Origin: Paenibacillus tianjinensis
Lineage (GTDB): Bacteria > Bacillota > Bacilli > Paenibacillales > Paenibacillaceae
Length of the DNA: 64,000 nucleotides
Assembly: GCF_017086365.1 (NCBI RefSeq)
Contig: NZ_CP070969.1
Coordinates: 1,612,001 to 1,676,000, forward strand
Reading direction: 5' to 3'
Shown: piece after piece, positions 19,768 through 29,750 of the stretch
Layout of the letters: each line of letters opens with the position of its first letter
How positions within the stretch are numbered: position 1 is the stretch's first letter
The notes under the pieces: generated by a model
What the model was told of the DNA's origin: nothing
Databases searched by the model: none
Seen by the model: the letters and a program-made list of their open reading frames with translations, nothing else
Translations under genes and position numbers: made by a program

Positions 19768-20628
19768 TTACTCATAAAACAGCAGCCGCTTGGCATAGGC
19801 ATTCCGGAAATCGGTTGGCGTCAAGCCGACGATTTTCTTGAAGGATTTCATGAAATTATGGCAGTCCTTATAGCCGAGCTGCAGCGAGACTTCGCTGACA
19901 TTCTGATTGGTGTCGGAGAGAAGGAATTTCGCCAGCTCCATTTTTTGCTGCAGAATATATTGCTTCAACGAAATGCCCGAAATCGTCGTGAAGAGGTGAG
20001 AAAGGTATTTTTCGTTGTAGCCAAAATAAGCGGCGATCTGCGACACCTTGATATGCTCGCTCCGGCTCCATTTAATATAGTCTACGATGTCGTTATACAG
20101 CTGCTCTTGCTTCGTTTTTTTGACCGGGTTATGTTCATTGTGGAAGACCTGGTTGTACAGTTCGCACAGAATGACTGTCGCCATATAATTGTTCAGTGTT
20201 TTCTGATTATAGCCGCGGACCGAATCCTGCAGCTGCTTCATCATGACTATGATCTTCTCGAGACTCTTCAGGGTTCCGTACTGGGGGAGCAGCAGCTTGT
20301 TGTCTTCCTTGTTCTGTGTGTGCCCGGTGACATCGGTGATTTTGATTCCGTCCGGGGACTTGAAATGGAGCCAGTAAAAACTGCAGTTGGAAGATTTATA
20401 TCCATATTGCTTAGTGTTTGGGGGAAGCAGCAGATACTCTCCCTTGGAGACGGTAAAATGCGTTTGGTCACCCGCCAGGTAAAGTACATCTTCAGTCATA
20501 ACAATCAGCTCATAATCCGATAGAATCCGGCTCAAGTGAATCCAATCGGATGAAGGGGCGGCGAATTTGCCTGTGATATCAAAATCAACCGGCCTATCTA
20601 CCATCAGCTCAAACGCAACCATACGCAT
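19768..20628 (-). CDS. AraC family transcriptional regulator with cupin sensor
   Basis: A 286-residue regulator. The N-terminal half is a cupin-like sensor (YLLLPPNTKQYGY). The C-terminal 100 residues contain two helix-turn-helix units: ASKIAAYFGY-like VSQIAAYFGYNEKYLSHLFTTISG and VSEVSLQLGYKDCHNFMKSFKKIVGLTP. Sensor cupins of this type usually read sugars. It converges on the SRAP gene and has no obvious partner gene; the arabinan locus to the left is a possible target. A cre-like motif lies about 65 bases before its start. Confidence 0.92.
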   Translation of the reverse strand: MRMVAFELMVDRPVDFDITGKFAAPSSDWIHLSRILSDYELIVMTEDVLYLAGDQTHFTVSKGEYLLLPPNTKQYGYKSSNCSFYWLHFKSPDGIKITDVTGHTQNKEDNKLLLPQYGTLKSLEKIIVMMKQLQDSVRGYNQKTLNNYMATVILCELYNQVFHNEHNPVKKTKQEQLYNDIVDYIKWSRSEHIKVSQIAAYFGYNEKYLSHLFTTISGISLKQYILQQKMELAKFLLSDTNQNVSEVSLQLGYKDCHNFMKSFKKIVGLTPTDFRNAYAKRLLFYE

Positions 20629-20693
20629 AACCCCTTTTTTCTGTCTTTAATACACTTCTTGTTACCCCTATTATTAAGGAAAGAGTATTTGAA

Positions 20694-20707
20694 GTAAAGC
20701 GCTTACT
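20694..20707. promoter_or_regulatory. Weak cre-like motif upstream of the AraC gene
   Basis: GTAAAGCGCTTACT holds the palindromic core AAGCGCTT but matches the full cre consensus at only 11 of 14 positions. Confidence 0.3.
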
Positions 20708-20810
20708 CCTTTAATTTTGAATTTGTAGAGAAGGGTTACGCGGTATGCCCATACACTAATAAAAAACGCTTCTGTCCCAACCATGGGCGTCGATTCATTC
20801 AATAATTAAT

Positions 20811-20857
20811 CAGGGGCTACCCCGTAAGTAGATGATACTACTACGGGATAGCCCCTG
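20811..20857. terminator. Hairpin terminator after the secreted-protein gene
   Basis: CAGGGGCTA-CCCCGTA pairs with TACGGGATAGCCCCTG; the flanking AT-rich DNA fits termination of the minus-strand gene ending at 20882. Confidence 0.65.
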
Positions 20858-20881
20858 TTCACTGATTTATAAAATTTATGT

Positions 20882-21412
20882 TTATGGAGTGTACTGCTGC
20901 ACAATTGAAGTGATTTCACCGTTCTCAATTGTCAGGTGGTAAGGCGACTGGCTAAGGTCAAACACATCAGTTTTGGCGAACTCTGCAGCAAATTTCTGTA
21001 AGCTAATGCTTTCGTTCCAGCTGATGTCGAGATCCTCAATCTTGCCGGTATGGTCGTAGATTTGCATGGTTACTGCGGCGTTGTCCGCTACCTGATATGT
21101 GGTCAGCTGATTGCTGTCATTCACGATATAGTAATCATCCAGCGCCCCGCCGATTTCTGCAGCGGCTTCCGGCTCCCGCTCGGCAAAGACACGGTCGGCA
21201 TCAGCACCTTCATACCATTCAATAGGATCGGCTGTTAGCGTTAGCTTGCCGTCAGCATCCGGGTGAAGCGCGTTAATGTACACGGTAAGGTGTTCGGTCT
21301 TTGCTCCGCCCTGCGCTTCTGCACGCGTTCCTGCTGTACTTGCCGTAGTGACGAGGGAAAGGAACAGCAGAACCAGCACAGGCAGTAAATACATGGATTT
21401 TTTAGTAAACAT
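20882..21412 (-). CDS. Secreted protein of unknown function
   Basis: A 176-residue protein. The N-terminus MFTKKSMYLLPVLVLLFLS and following small residues (TTASTAGTRAEA) form a signal peptide. The mature part is acidic, with LTVYINALHPDADG, a WYEGADADRVFAEREPEAA segment and a repeating hydrophobic/acidic pattern at the end (SPYHLTIENGEITSIVQQY). The ATG at 21412 follows a G-rich stretch; a longer frame upstream lacks a signal. I do not recognise a named family. It is divergent from the YhgE gene. Confidence 0.72.
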   Translation of the reverse strand: MFTKKSMYLLPVLVLLFLSLVTTASTAGTRAEAQGGAKTEHLTVYINALHPDADGKLTLTADPIEWYEGADADRVFAEREPEAAAEIGGALDDYYIVNDSNQLTTYQVADNAAVTMQIYDHTGKIEDLDISWNESISLQKFAAEFAKTDVFDLSQSPYHLTIENGEITSIVQQYTP

Positions 21413-21624
21413 CTTTCGTTTTCCCCCTTGGCATGATTTGACACGGAATTTCGCCGATACTCTTTCTTTACCCTCCGCTATATTTCTCAAACGGGGGATG
21501 TACCCTTATTAACGTAATTTCGCCGGAAATGTTGCAAAAGATTTTGCGTATAGGCCGGTTTGTAAAAAGAAAACTTCCAGGGCATATTAAAATATCCAAA
21601 TAACACCTCGGAGGTGCCTGGCAG

Positions 21625-24294
21625 GTGGCAAACCTATGGCGGATTTATATGAATGATTGGCGGAATCTATTCAAGGTTCCTGTAGCAGTGCTGCTGATTA
21701 TTGCCCTTATCCTGCTGCCTTCTGTCTACGATTGGGTGAATGTCGCTGCGGTATGGAACCCTTACAGCAATACCTCCGGCATCCGGATTGCTGTATCTAG
21801 TCTGGATGAAGGGGCTAAGGTTCAGGGCAAGAGCCTCAATATCGGGCAAGAGGTGCTGGCCAGCCTGCGGAACAACCATTCGCTGGGCTGGACTTTTACG
21901 GATTCCGCAGCAGCCGTGGCTGGTGTCCAGCGCGGGGATTATTATGCCAGCATTGTCATCCCTGCTAACTTTTCGAGGCGGATGGCGGGAATTCTGGAAG
22001 GGAAGCTGGTCAAGCCGGAAGTGGAGTATACCGTCAATGAGAAAATAAACGCAATCGCTCCAAAGATTACGGATAAAGGGGCATCGGCGGTCACATCGCA
22101 GATCAGTGAGAAGTTCACGGAGACGATCAGCAGTACCGTGCTAACCGCCTTGAGCGCGATCGATCAGGAATTTCAGTCCGAGCTGCCGGTTATTCGCAGG
22201 GTGGAGCAGGGCTTGTTCAAGCTGGAGGCCAGCCTGTCGGAGATAGATCAGGCGGGCAAGCTGGTGTTGAAGCTGGAGCAGCGTTGGCCGGAAATCACTT
22301 CATCTGCTGAACGGATTGCCTCCCTTCAGGATAAGCTGCCGGCTGTAGAAGAGGCAGGTGCGGCGGCGGAGATGCTCGACGCCCATTGGGGGCAGATCAG
22401 TGAAGCCGCCACCCGCCTGCAGAACCTGGAGAGCAAGCTGCCGGAGCTGGAGCGCGCCGCCCAGCTTGTCACGGAGCTGGACAGTCATTTCGGCCAGGTG
22501 GAGGATGTGCTGGACCGGGCTTCCGCAAGACTGGCGGAAGCCGGTTCGGTGGTAAAGACGGCGGCGGAGGCACTGCCGCAGGTGGACCGGTTGGCTGCCG
22601 CCACAAGCAACTTCGGCCAGGAACTGGAGCAGTTCCTGGAGCGCAGCAGCACGGCTTTTGCGGCCATCCCGGAGGCCGTGCAGCAGAATCTCTATCTGCT
22701 GCAGCAGACCGGGGACGCGGCAGCGCAGCTTGCCGCGCAGCTGCAGGCCGGCGCCGGGCAGCAGCGCGCAAGCCAGCTGGAGCTGGCTTCAGCACGGCTG
22801 GCTGCGGGCAGCGATGCGCTCGCGCACACCGCCGCGCTGCTCGGCGCCGTGAATACGCTGGCGCCCGGGACCGTGGGCGCCGGCGAGCTCCGCGCGCTGA
22901 GTGAAGCCCGCGCGCAGTATGCCGCCGCCGCTTCGCAGGCCGGCGGGCTGGCGGTCGCGCTGCAAGGCGGCGCCCGGCCGGATAGCGCCGGGCTGTCGCA
23001 GTTCAGCTTTGCCGCCGGGCAGGGCATGAGCATGGTGGGCGGGCTGATCACGCGCTTCAGCGCGGAGACATTGCCCGCCGTGACGGACAAGCTGCAGCGG
23101 CTGACCACGGCTGCCAGCACGGCCGCCACTGCGCTGCAGCAGGCTCCGCAGCGCCTTGCCGCGCTGGACACGATGCTGGCTGAAGCCGGGAATGTCATCC
23201 AGTCGGGGCAAAACGGCCTGGCTGGGCTCCAGCAGAACCTGCCGGCCATCCGCCAAGAGGTACATGCGGCGGCAACCGGGATCACGGACAACATGGGGAC
23301 GTTCGATACCTTCGTTACCGAGGTGCTGCCGCGGATCCAAAGCGGGCTTCCTGCCGCAGGCACTGCGGTGCATGAGGCAGCCGAATTTGCCCGCAAGGAT
23401 CTGCCTGCAGCGGAGGAGAAGTTCCGCACGGCTGCGGATCTGATCAGCACCGGCCTGCCGCGTGCCGGCAAGGGGGTCGAGCATGCCGCAACGCTGGTGC
23501 GGGAGGATCTCCCCACGCTGGAGACAGCGGTCCGCAAAGCGGCGGATACCCTGCGTCAGATCAAGGAGGAAGTGAATCTGGAGGAAATCGGGCAGCTGCT
23601 TGGCGGGGACATTAAGAGCAAAAGTGATTTTTTGGCCAATCCGGTTGTACTCACGGAAAATAAACTGTATCCGATTCCCAATTACGGCTCGGCAATGACA
23701 CCTTTTTATGTTGTGCTTTCTCTCTGGGTAGGAGGAACGCTGCTGATCTCGCTGCTGCGTACCGGAGTGGACACCGGGGGAAAGAAATACCTGGGGTATG
23801 AGCTGTATTTTGGCCGTCTGCTGACCTTTCTGACCGTAGGCATTCTCCAGGCGCTAGTGGCTGTGCTTGGGAATATCTTTATCCTGAAATGTTATGTGGC
23901 GGATAAAGTAGGGTTCGTTCTCTTCGCGGTGCTGATTAGCATCGTGTTCGTGACTATCGTATTTACGCTGGTGTCTGTATTCGGCAACATAGGCAAGGGG
24001 ATAGCCATTGTGTTTATGGTGCTGCAATTCTCCAGCTCCGGAGGAACGTTCCCGGTCAGCACGACCGGGCACTTCTTTCAGGCGCTGAATCCGTTCATGC
24101 CGTTCACCTATGCCATCAGTCTGCTGCGGGAGGCTGTGGGCGGAATCGTGCCGGAGGTGGCAATCCGCGATGCGCTGCTGCTCCTCCTCTTCGGTCTGCT
24201 GGCCCTGCTGCTGGCGCTTACCCTGCAGAAGCCGCTGGCACCGTTTATCCGCAAATCCGCGGAGCAGGCCGAGAAGTCGAAGCTGATCTCGTGA
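21625..24294 (+). CDS. yhgE: YhgE/Pip domain membrane protein
   Basis: An 889-residue membrane protein of the YhgE/phage infection protein family, related to the ABC-2 type permease core and to EsaA. It has one N-terminal membrane span (VAVLLIIALILLPSVYDW), a long extracellular region of about 640 residues rich in Ala, Leu, Glu and Gln, and five or six C-terminal spans that include FPVSTTGHFFQALNPFMPFTYAIS. The middle is GC-rich and repetitive, consistent with long coiled coils. GTG 21625 follows GGAGGTG. The family includes phage receptors and envelope export parts; the role here is unknown. Confidence 0.9.
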   Translation: MANLWRIYMNDWRNLFKVPVAVLLIIALILLPSVYDWVNVAAVWNPYSNTSGIRIAVSSLDEGAKVQGKSLNIGQEVLASLRNNHSLGWTFTDSAAAVAGVQRGDYYASIVIPANFSRRMAGILEGKLVKPEVEYTVNEKINAIAPKITDKGASAVTSQISEKFTETISSTVLTALSAIDQEFQSELPVIRRVEQGLFKLEASLSEIDQAGKLVLKLEQRWPEITSSAERIASLQDKLPAVEEAGAAAEMLDAHWGQISEAATRLQNLESKLPELERAAQLVTELDSHFGQVEDVLDRASARLAEAGSVVKTAAEALPQVDRLAAATSNFGQELEQFLERSSTAFAAIPEAVQQNLYLLQQTGDAAAQLAAQLQAGAGQQRASQLELASARLAAGSDALAHTAALLGAVNTLAPGTVGAGELRALSEARAQYAAAASQAGGLAVALQGGARPDSAGLSQFSFAAGQGMSMVGGLITRFSAETLPAVTDKLQRLTTAASTAATALQQAPQRLAALDTMLAEAGNVIQSGQNGLAGLQQNLPAIRQEVHAAATGITDNMGTFDTFVTEVLPRIQSGLPAAGTAVHEAAEFARKDLPAAEEKFRTAADLISTGLPRAGKGVEHAATLVREDLPTLETAVRKAADTLRQIKEEVNLEEIGQLLGGDIKSKSDFLANPVVLTENKLYPIPNYGSAMTPFYVVLSLWVGGTLLISLLRTGVDTGGKKYLGYELYFGRLLTFLTVGILQALVAVLGNIFILKCYVADKVGFVLFAVLISIVFVTIVFTLVSVFGNIGKGIAIVFMVLQFSSSGGTFPVSTTGHFFQALNPFMPFTYAISLLREAVGGIVPEVAIRDALLLLLFGLLALLLALTLQKPLAPFIRKSAEQAEKSKLIS

Positions 24295-24393
24295 GGGAAA
24301 ATAAGCGGGCGCAAGAATCAAAGGTAAAAATCCCTTTGATTTGGCCGAAACGCCAGCCGGCGTGTGAACCCGGCTGCAAAAGAACTTACATAG

Positions 24394-24431
24394 AACAGGG
24401 AGTCCCGAATGACACGGGACTCCCTGTTTTA
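24394..24431. terminator. Terminator between convergent genes
   Basis: AACAGGGAGTCCC and GGGACTCCCTGTT are perfect arms, followed by TTTT. Confidence 0.88.
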
Positions 24432-24510
24432 TTGTCAATATGTGCAGGCAGAAAACCCTGCTTATCCAGCAGCCTCACAAGTGAGGAATTCCTTACGCCG
24501 GCCATGCGGT

Positions 24511-25485
24511 TTATCTCGCCGGGGCAAAGTCAGCCACCTGGGCGAGGATGCTGTCGATGGTCTCCAGCGTTTCCGGCTGGAGCACGATTTCAACAGCCCG
24601 GGCATTTTCTTCCACCTGGCCGGGCTTGCTCGCTCCAATCAGCGCCGAGCTGACACCGGGCTGGCGGAGAACCCAGGCCAGGGCCAGCTGCGACAGCTTC
24701 ACGCCGAGACCGGCGGCGAGTTCATCCAGCTGGGCGACAACGCCCAGCACATCGTCGCGCAGATAGCTGCGGATAACGCCGTTGACCGAGTCGTCGGCAC
24801 CGCGGGTGCCTGCCGGAGCCTGCTGGCCCGGCTTATATTTGCCGGTCAGGATGCCTTGCGCCAGCGGCGAGAAGACCACTTGCCCAAGTCCGGCCTGCTT
24901 GGACACTTCAAGCACTTCATGTTCGATGTAGCGCTCGAACATGTTATAGATCGGCTGATTTGCTGCAAGCGGACGCAGATTCAGCCTGCTGCTGATGCCG
25001 CTGGCGCTCACGATCTGCGCTGCGCTCCACTCGCTGACAGCGGAGTAGAGAATTTTCCCCTGGGCCGTAAGGTCATCCAGTGCACGCAGTGTTTCTTCCA
25101 GCGGAGTCTCATGATCAAAACGGTGGCAGAAATAAATGTCGATGTAATCGGTGCCGAGACGCCGCAGGCTGGCTTCGCATTGCTCCATGATGTGCTTGCG
25201 TGACAGGCCGCGGTCATTCACACCGTCCCCCATAGGGAAGAACACTTTGGTGCTCAGCACATAATCCGAGCGCTTATACGGACGAAGTGCGGCTCCGATC
25301 GCTTTTTCTCCTTCTCCGCGGTTGTATGCGTTGGCAGTGTCAAAGAAATTGATACCGCATTCAAAGGCTTTGGCTACACAAGCATCGGCTGCCTGCTGCT
25401 CTGCCGCCGTTCCGTAAGTCAGCCAGCTCCCAAGCCCGATCTCGCTGACCTTCAGCCCCGTATTGCCAAGTCTTCTATACTTCAT
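24511..25485 (-). CDS. Aldo/keto reductase
   Basis: A 324-residue NADPH-dependent oxidoreductase of the potassium-channel beta-subunit-like group. Landmarks are GLGSWLTYG, FFDTANAYNRGEGE (catalytic Asp and Tyr), STKVFFPMG (Lys), DIYFCHRFD (His) and the cofactor end LIGASKPGQVEENARA. AGAAGGGA precedes the ATG. The substrate cannot be told from sequence. It stands alone between the terminator and the broken histidine kinase. Confidence 0.94.
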   Translation of the reverse strand: MKYRRLGNTGLKVSEIGLGSWLTYGTAAEQQAADACVAKAFECGINFFDTANAYNRGEGEKAIGAALRPYKRSDYVLSTKVFFPMGDGVNDRGLSRKHIMEQCEASLRRLGTDYIDIYFCHRFDHETPLEETLRALDDLTAQGKILYSAVSEWSAAQIVSASGISSRLNLRPLAANQPIYNMFERYIEHEVLEVSKQAGLGQVVFSPLAQGILTGKYKPGQQAPAGTRGADDSVNGVIRSYLRDDVLGVVAQLDELAAGLGVKLSQLALAWVLRQPGVSSALIGASKPGQVEENARAVEIVLQPETLETIDSILAQVADFAPAR

Positions 25486-25625
25486 TTAGCTTCATTCCCT
25501 TCTTTTTCGTAGGATTGGTGTTTCGAAATATTCAAGTTAATACTATCACAACTCCATAGTTTTTCGGGAAGCTGTGAATGTGTGCAAATGGTGAAACTTA
25601 CTAATTTATAGTAAAGGCTAAGCAA

Positions 25626-26262
25626 TTGATGTCTATTTCATGGTCCAAACCGAACAAAGTTATTCTGTTTAGCTATGCTGTTGACACCAGCCCTGCTCTC
25701 CTCAGACCCTTGTTTAAGCTGAGCAGGCTGATGCGCAGGGTGGAGGAGAACCAGCTCAGCGTTTCATTTGAGAGTAAATATCAGGATGAGATTGCCCAGG
25801 TCGGATTTCAGTTTAACCGGATGATGGCGGAGATCAAAACCCTGATCGAGGATGTGCGCAAGAATGAAGAGGGAAAACGCCAGGCGGAGATCCGGGCGCT
25901 GACCGCGCAGATGGAGCCCCATTTTCTCTATAACACGCTAATACGATTTACTGCAAATCCGTTATGGGTGAAAACGATGATGTCAATGAGATGATTCTGT
26001 CCTTGTCGCAAATGTTCCAGCTGGGGCTGAGCGGCGGGAAGGATCTGATAACGCTTGAGGATGAGCTGTCGCATGTGCAGCAGTACTGTGCAATCCAGCA
26101 AAAATGCTACGAGGATCTGTTCGAATATGAGGTTCGGATTGAAGAGGAGGAGCTGTTGTCTGTTCCCATACCGAAAATACTGCTGCAGCCGATTGTCGAG
26201 AACAGCATTCAACACGGGTTTGCCGACCGTAGGAGAGGCGGTGTGATCCGCGTGCGATTTCG
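25626..26262 (+). pseudogene. YesM-type sensor histidine kinase, broken at both ends and frameshifted
   Basis: Remnant of a two-component sensor kinase. The sensor and membrane part is gone. What remains is a HAMP-like segment (PLFKLSRLMRRVEEN, then QFNRMMAEIKTLIEDV) and the phosphorylation box QMEPHFLYNTL. A single base is missing near 25940: restoring one A gives NTLNTIYC and joins the first frame to the next (NEMILSLSQMFQLGLSGG, then LLQPIVENSIQHGF). The ATPase domain is cut at about 26262, where a glycoside hydrolase frame takes over. YesM kinases normally partner an AraC-type response regulator, which is absent here. Confidence 0.85.
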
Positions 26263-26343
26263 CTGGAGCAATCCGGCGGTCTTCCCTGGTCATTTGACCT
26301 GGAGGCGTCGTTTATCACCCGTAAAGGCTATGATGTAAAAGAG

Positions 26344-28743
26344 GTGCTCCCTGCTTTGTTCTTTGAAACGGAAGGCTGCCGCAAAGCCAGGTACGATTAT
26401 TGGGAGACGGTGACCTTCATGTTTACACAGGCTTATGCCAAGCAGATCGGGGACTGGTGCGCCGGCAAAGGCTGGTCTGCGACCGGGCATGTCGTTGATG
26501 AACAGGAGCTGATGCATCAGGTGACCTCGGTCGGCGATCCGATGGCCTTCTATGAGTATTTGCAGATTCCCGGCTGCGACTGGCTCGGCCGGTTCGTCGG
26601 GAGCGATCCGCTGGTGCCGAAGCAGGTAAGCTCGGTTGCCCGCCAGCTTGGCAAGAAGCGGACGATCACCGAGAGCTTTGGTTGCTCCGGGTGGAACGTC
26701 AGCCTGGCCGATCTGAAAAGAATCGGTGAATGGCAGTTTGTACACGGCATTAATCTGATGTGCCAGCATTTGCAGGGGTATTCCCTGCAAGGGCTGCGCA
26801 AGCGTGATTATCCGCCGTCCCTCTTCTATCAGCAGCCTTGGTGGGATGATTATAAGGGCTTCAATGACTACTTTGCCAGACTATCTATGCTGCTCTCGGA
26901 AGGCGGAAGCCTGGCGGAGGTTTTGCTGATCCATCCGGTGCGGACCGCCTGGACCCTGCAATGCGGCGGGGACATGTCTGCGATTGTTCCCTATCATGAA
27001 TCCTTCACCCAGCTGACAAGATGGCTGTGCCAGAGCCTGATCGAGCATGACTACGGCAGCGAGAGTATTATTGCCGGACATGGGCGGGTTAGCGGCGGAA
27101 ACTTCATTGTCGGTGAAGCAAAGTACCGTGTGGTTATTGTTCCGCCCTGTCTGACACTGGATCAAGTTACAGTGCAGCTTCTGAGCCAGTTCGCTGCCGA
27201 AGGTGGTACGCTGATCGCTTTCGAGAACTATCCCGTGCTGATAAGCGGGAAGGAGGACAACAGGCTAGCGGATATAATGGCTGATGCCATTCTGGCGGAT
27301 TGGAGCTGCGCGGCAGTGGTGCAGGCAGTATCTGCAGCCTCTGCGCCTTTCATCCAAATCACGGATACGGACAGGGTGCGGGTTACTGCGGATACACTCA
27401 ATGTGCGGACTATGGAGCTGGATGGATCACTTCTCTATTACGTGGTGAACTCAGGGACGGATGCCTATCCGCAGCTGCAGATTGAACTGTCCCGCCAGGG
27501 AGTGGTATCCCTGATCAATCTGGAAACCGGAGAGATCGGCCCGGTTCCGCAGGAAATACACCCGGAGGGCGTTGTCCTGCGCCTGCCGCTGTACCCCGGG
27601 CATTCCTTGATGCTCAAACTTGATCCGCAGGCAGCTTCAACGGCAGAAGCTATAAATGAACATCAGGCGGCGCTGCCGGATAGAAGAGAAGATATTAGAC
27701 CGGAGGAGGCATATATCCTTGCGGAGCTTAGTCCCCTGTGGGAGGTCTCCTCTGTTGATCTTAACAGCATAACCCTGGACCACGCCCGTCTGCGGATAGA
27801 GGGCGGGGAGTGGTCAGCGCCTCAGCCGGTGATTTTTATTCAGGAGCAGCTGCTGGCTTATGGACGGCCGGTAGTGCTGGAGCTGGAGTTTGAGTTCGAG
27901 GTATCCTTTGATCCGCGGCGTCAGCGGGAGCTGTATCTGGTACTGGAGCAGCCGGAGGAATTCGAGATCTTCCTGAACGGTGTTCCTGTATCCCCTGAAA
28001 GCTGCGGCTGGTGGAGGGATATCTCCATGCGCAAAATTGACATTCAGGGAAGGGCTGGGTCCGGCCGGAATACAATTATTCTGAAAACGGAATTTCGCCC
28101 TTCACCTGAGCTTTATGCAAGGCTGGAGCGGGCCAGACAGTTTGAAGCGGAGGGCAACAAGCTTACTTTGGAACAGGAGCTCGAAAGCATTTATCTGCTC
28201 GGTTCCTTCGGAGTTGAATCTGCTGAGGCCTTTGAAGAAGCTGAGCGCCGGGCTGTCTGGACTGCAGGGGCTTTTACCCTGACAGAAGTCCCCGAGCAGG
28301 TAACCTCAGGCGATCTTACGCGGCAAGGTTTCCCGTTTTTCGCCGGAAGCATTCGTTTGCGCCAGTCTCTTGAAATCGCGGCAGAGCCTATCACTGAGGC
28401 GATATGGTCATTTCAGGCTCCGCCGGATACCATCGTCAGCAAGCTGCTCATTAACGGAATCTGTGTACGGACCTTCCTGTGGGAGCCGTATGAAGCGGAT
28501 ATTGCACCGTATCTTCACTCTGGCTGTAATGACATAGAGCTGATCCTGACGGGCAGCTCCCGAAATCTGCTTGGACCCCATCACCATATCAAAGGCGAAG
28601 TGTATAAGGTGGGGCCGGACAGCTACAAGGACAAACCGGGCTGGACCGACAAGGATCTAGCGCCGGACACACATGTATATCAGGACCGTTATGCTTTTGT
28701 CCGTTTTGGGCTGGCGGCTGCCCCGCAGATATTTATAAGATAA
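26344..28743 (+). CDS. N-terminally truncated glycoside hydrolase (GH106-like), probably decayed
   Basis: A long frame without a credible start; GTG 26344 has no spaced ribosome binding site. In the same frame the sequence before it (LPWSFDLEASF, then KGYDVKEVLPALFF) already belongs to the enzyme, so roughly the first 300 residues of a protein of about 1100 are missing. Remaining parts include YDYWETVTFMFTQAYAKQIGDW, GDPMAFYEYLQIPG, a Rossmann-like domain (RVVIVPPCLTLDQ) and two galactose-binding-like beta domains. It resembles large alpha-L-rhamnosidase-type hydrolases. It is fused to the kinase remnant and is likely untranslated. Confidence 0.7.
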   Translation: MLPALFFETEGCRKARYDYWETVTFMFTQAYAKQIGDWCAGKGWSATGHVVDEQELMHQVTSVGDPMAFYEYLQIPGCDWLGRFVGSDPLVPKQVSSVARQLGKKRTITESFGCSGWNVSLADLKRIGEWQFVHGINLMCQHLQGYSLQGLRKRDYPPSLFYQQPWWDDYKGFNDYFARLSMLLSEGGSLAEVLLIHPVRTAWTLQCGGDMSAIVPYHESFTQLTRWLCQSLIEHDYGSESIIAGHGRVSGGNFIVGEAKYRVVIVPPCLTLDQVTVQLLSQFAAEGGTLIAFENYPVLISGKEDNRLADIMADAILADWSCAAVVQAVSAASAPFIQITDTDRVRVTADTLNVRTMELDGSLLYYVVNSGTDAYPQLQIELSRQGVVSLINLETGEIGPVPQEIHPEGVVLRLPLYPGHSLMLKLDPQAASTAEAINEHQAALPDRREDIRPEEAYILAELSPLWEVSSVDLNSITLDHARLRIEGGEWSAPQPVIFIQEQLLAYGRPVVLELEFEFEVSFDPRRQRELYLVLEQPEEFEIFLNGVPVSPESCGWWRDISMRKIDIQGRAGSGRNTIILKTEFRPSPELYARLERARQFEAEGNKLTLEQELESIYLLGSFGVESAEAFEEAERRAVWTAGAFTLTEVPEQVTSGDLTRQGFPFFAGSIRLRQSLEIAAEPITEAIWSFQAPPDTIVSKLLINGICVRTFLWEPYEADIAPYLHSGCNDIELILTGSSRNLLGPHHHIKGEVYKVGPDSYKDKPGWTDKDLAPDTHVYQDRYAFVRFGLAAAPQIFIR

Positions 28744-28777
28744 AATGTTCGAATGCTCTCCCGGCGGAGCCCCCGCC

Positions 28778-29608
28778 TCACCGGTTCTGCTTGCGGTATT
28801 GCAGGGGAGAGCGTTTGGCAATGCCTTTGAAGACACGGCCGAAATGGGCAATGCTGTCAAAGCCGGTCTCCTCGGCGATCCGCGTGACTGAATCACTGCC
28901 CTCCCGCAGGCGCCGCTGCGCTTCCTGGACACGGATCGTGTTCAAATATTCCACGATGGTGAAGCCGGTCGTCTGTTTAAACAGACGGCAGAGATAAGGA
29001 ATGCTGAGATAAAACCGCTCTGACAGTCCCTCAAGCGTCACTGTCCCGCTATAATTAGACTGCAGGTATTCAATGATGTCATAGACCTTCCGCTGCTTCT
29101 CATCATTGGCCGGAGCGATGGCCGCCTGGGCACTCTCGCGGATTCTGTTCATTTCGATTAACATTTGCACCAGCAGGCTCTGCAAGTAGGGAAGCTGCTG
29201 GGTACGCTGCTCCTGCTGCTCTTTCAGCATGGCAAACAGGATATTCTCGATCCTGCCCTGTTCATGGACATCCGGCCTGAGCAGCAGGCATTGTTCGCTG
29301 AAGAAGGGGAAGGTCAGCTCCATACCGCCGAGCATCCCCTGCAGAAATTCGTGGCGGAAATTGATCAGGATCCGCTCATGCCTGACAGCACCTTTAGCCA
29401 TCGTACGGTGCAGCTCATTGCGGTTAATGAAGATCAGATCGCCTTTACGCAGGGAGTAGACCAGATTATTAATATAGTAGTTTCGTTCTCCGGCCAGCAG
29501 ATAATAAATTTCATAGGTTTCGTGAAAGTGGTCGGTGTCCATGCTGAAGGCGCCGGCTCTTTTGATTTGCTCCACATAAAACTGGAATTCCTGCTTCTCC
29601 TCCTGCAT
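28778..29608 (-). CDS. AraC family transcriptional regulator
   Basis: A 276-residue regulator with an N-terminal cupin (FHETYEIYYLLAGERNYYINN, ELHRTMAKG) and a C-terminal AraC DNA-binding domain (LEGLSERFYLSIPYLCRLFKQTTG and VTRIAEETGFDSIAHFGRVFKGIAK). GGAGTGAACG precedes the ATG. It is divergent from the Gfo/Idh oxidoreductase gene across about 140 bases, so control of that gene is plausible. It may also once have served the truncated hydrolase on its left. Confidence 0.92.
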   Translation of the reverse strand: MQEEKQEFQFYVEQIKRAGAFSMDTDHFHETYEIYYLLAGERNYYINNLVYSLRKGDLIFINRNELHRTMAKGAVRHERILINFRHEFLQGMLGGMELTFPFFSEQCLLLRPDVHEQGRIENILFAMLKEQQEQRTQQLPYLQSLLVQMLIEMNRIRESAQAAIAPANDEKQRKVYDIIEYLQSNYSGTVTLEGLSERFYLSIPYLCRLFKQTTGFTIVEYLNTIRVQEAQRRLREGSDSVTRIAEETGFDSIAHFGRVFKGIAKRSPLQYRKQNR

Positions 29609-29750
29609 ATTCGTTCACTCCTTCAAATTAGGATAATATATGCATATTATGGCTGATTTTCAACAATAATCGTTTAGAAATGAATGTATCTTATACTATA
29701 CAATATACCTAGTAAACGGATTCAATACCATAAGCGATGGAGTGATTGGA

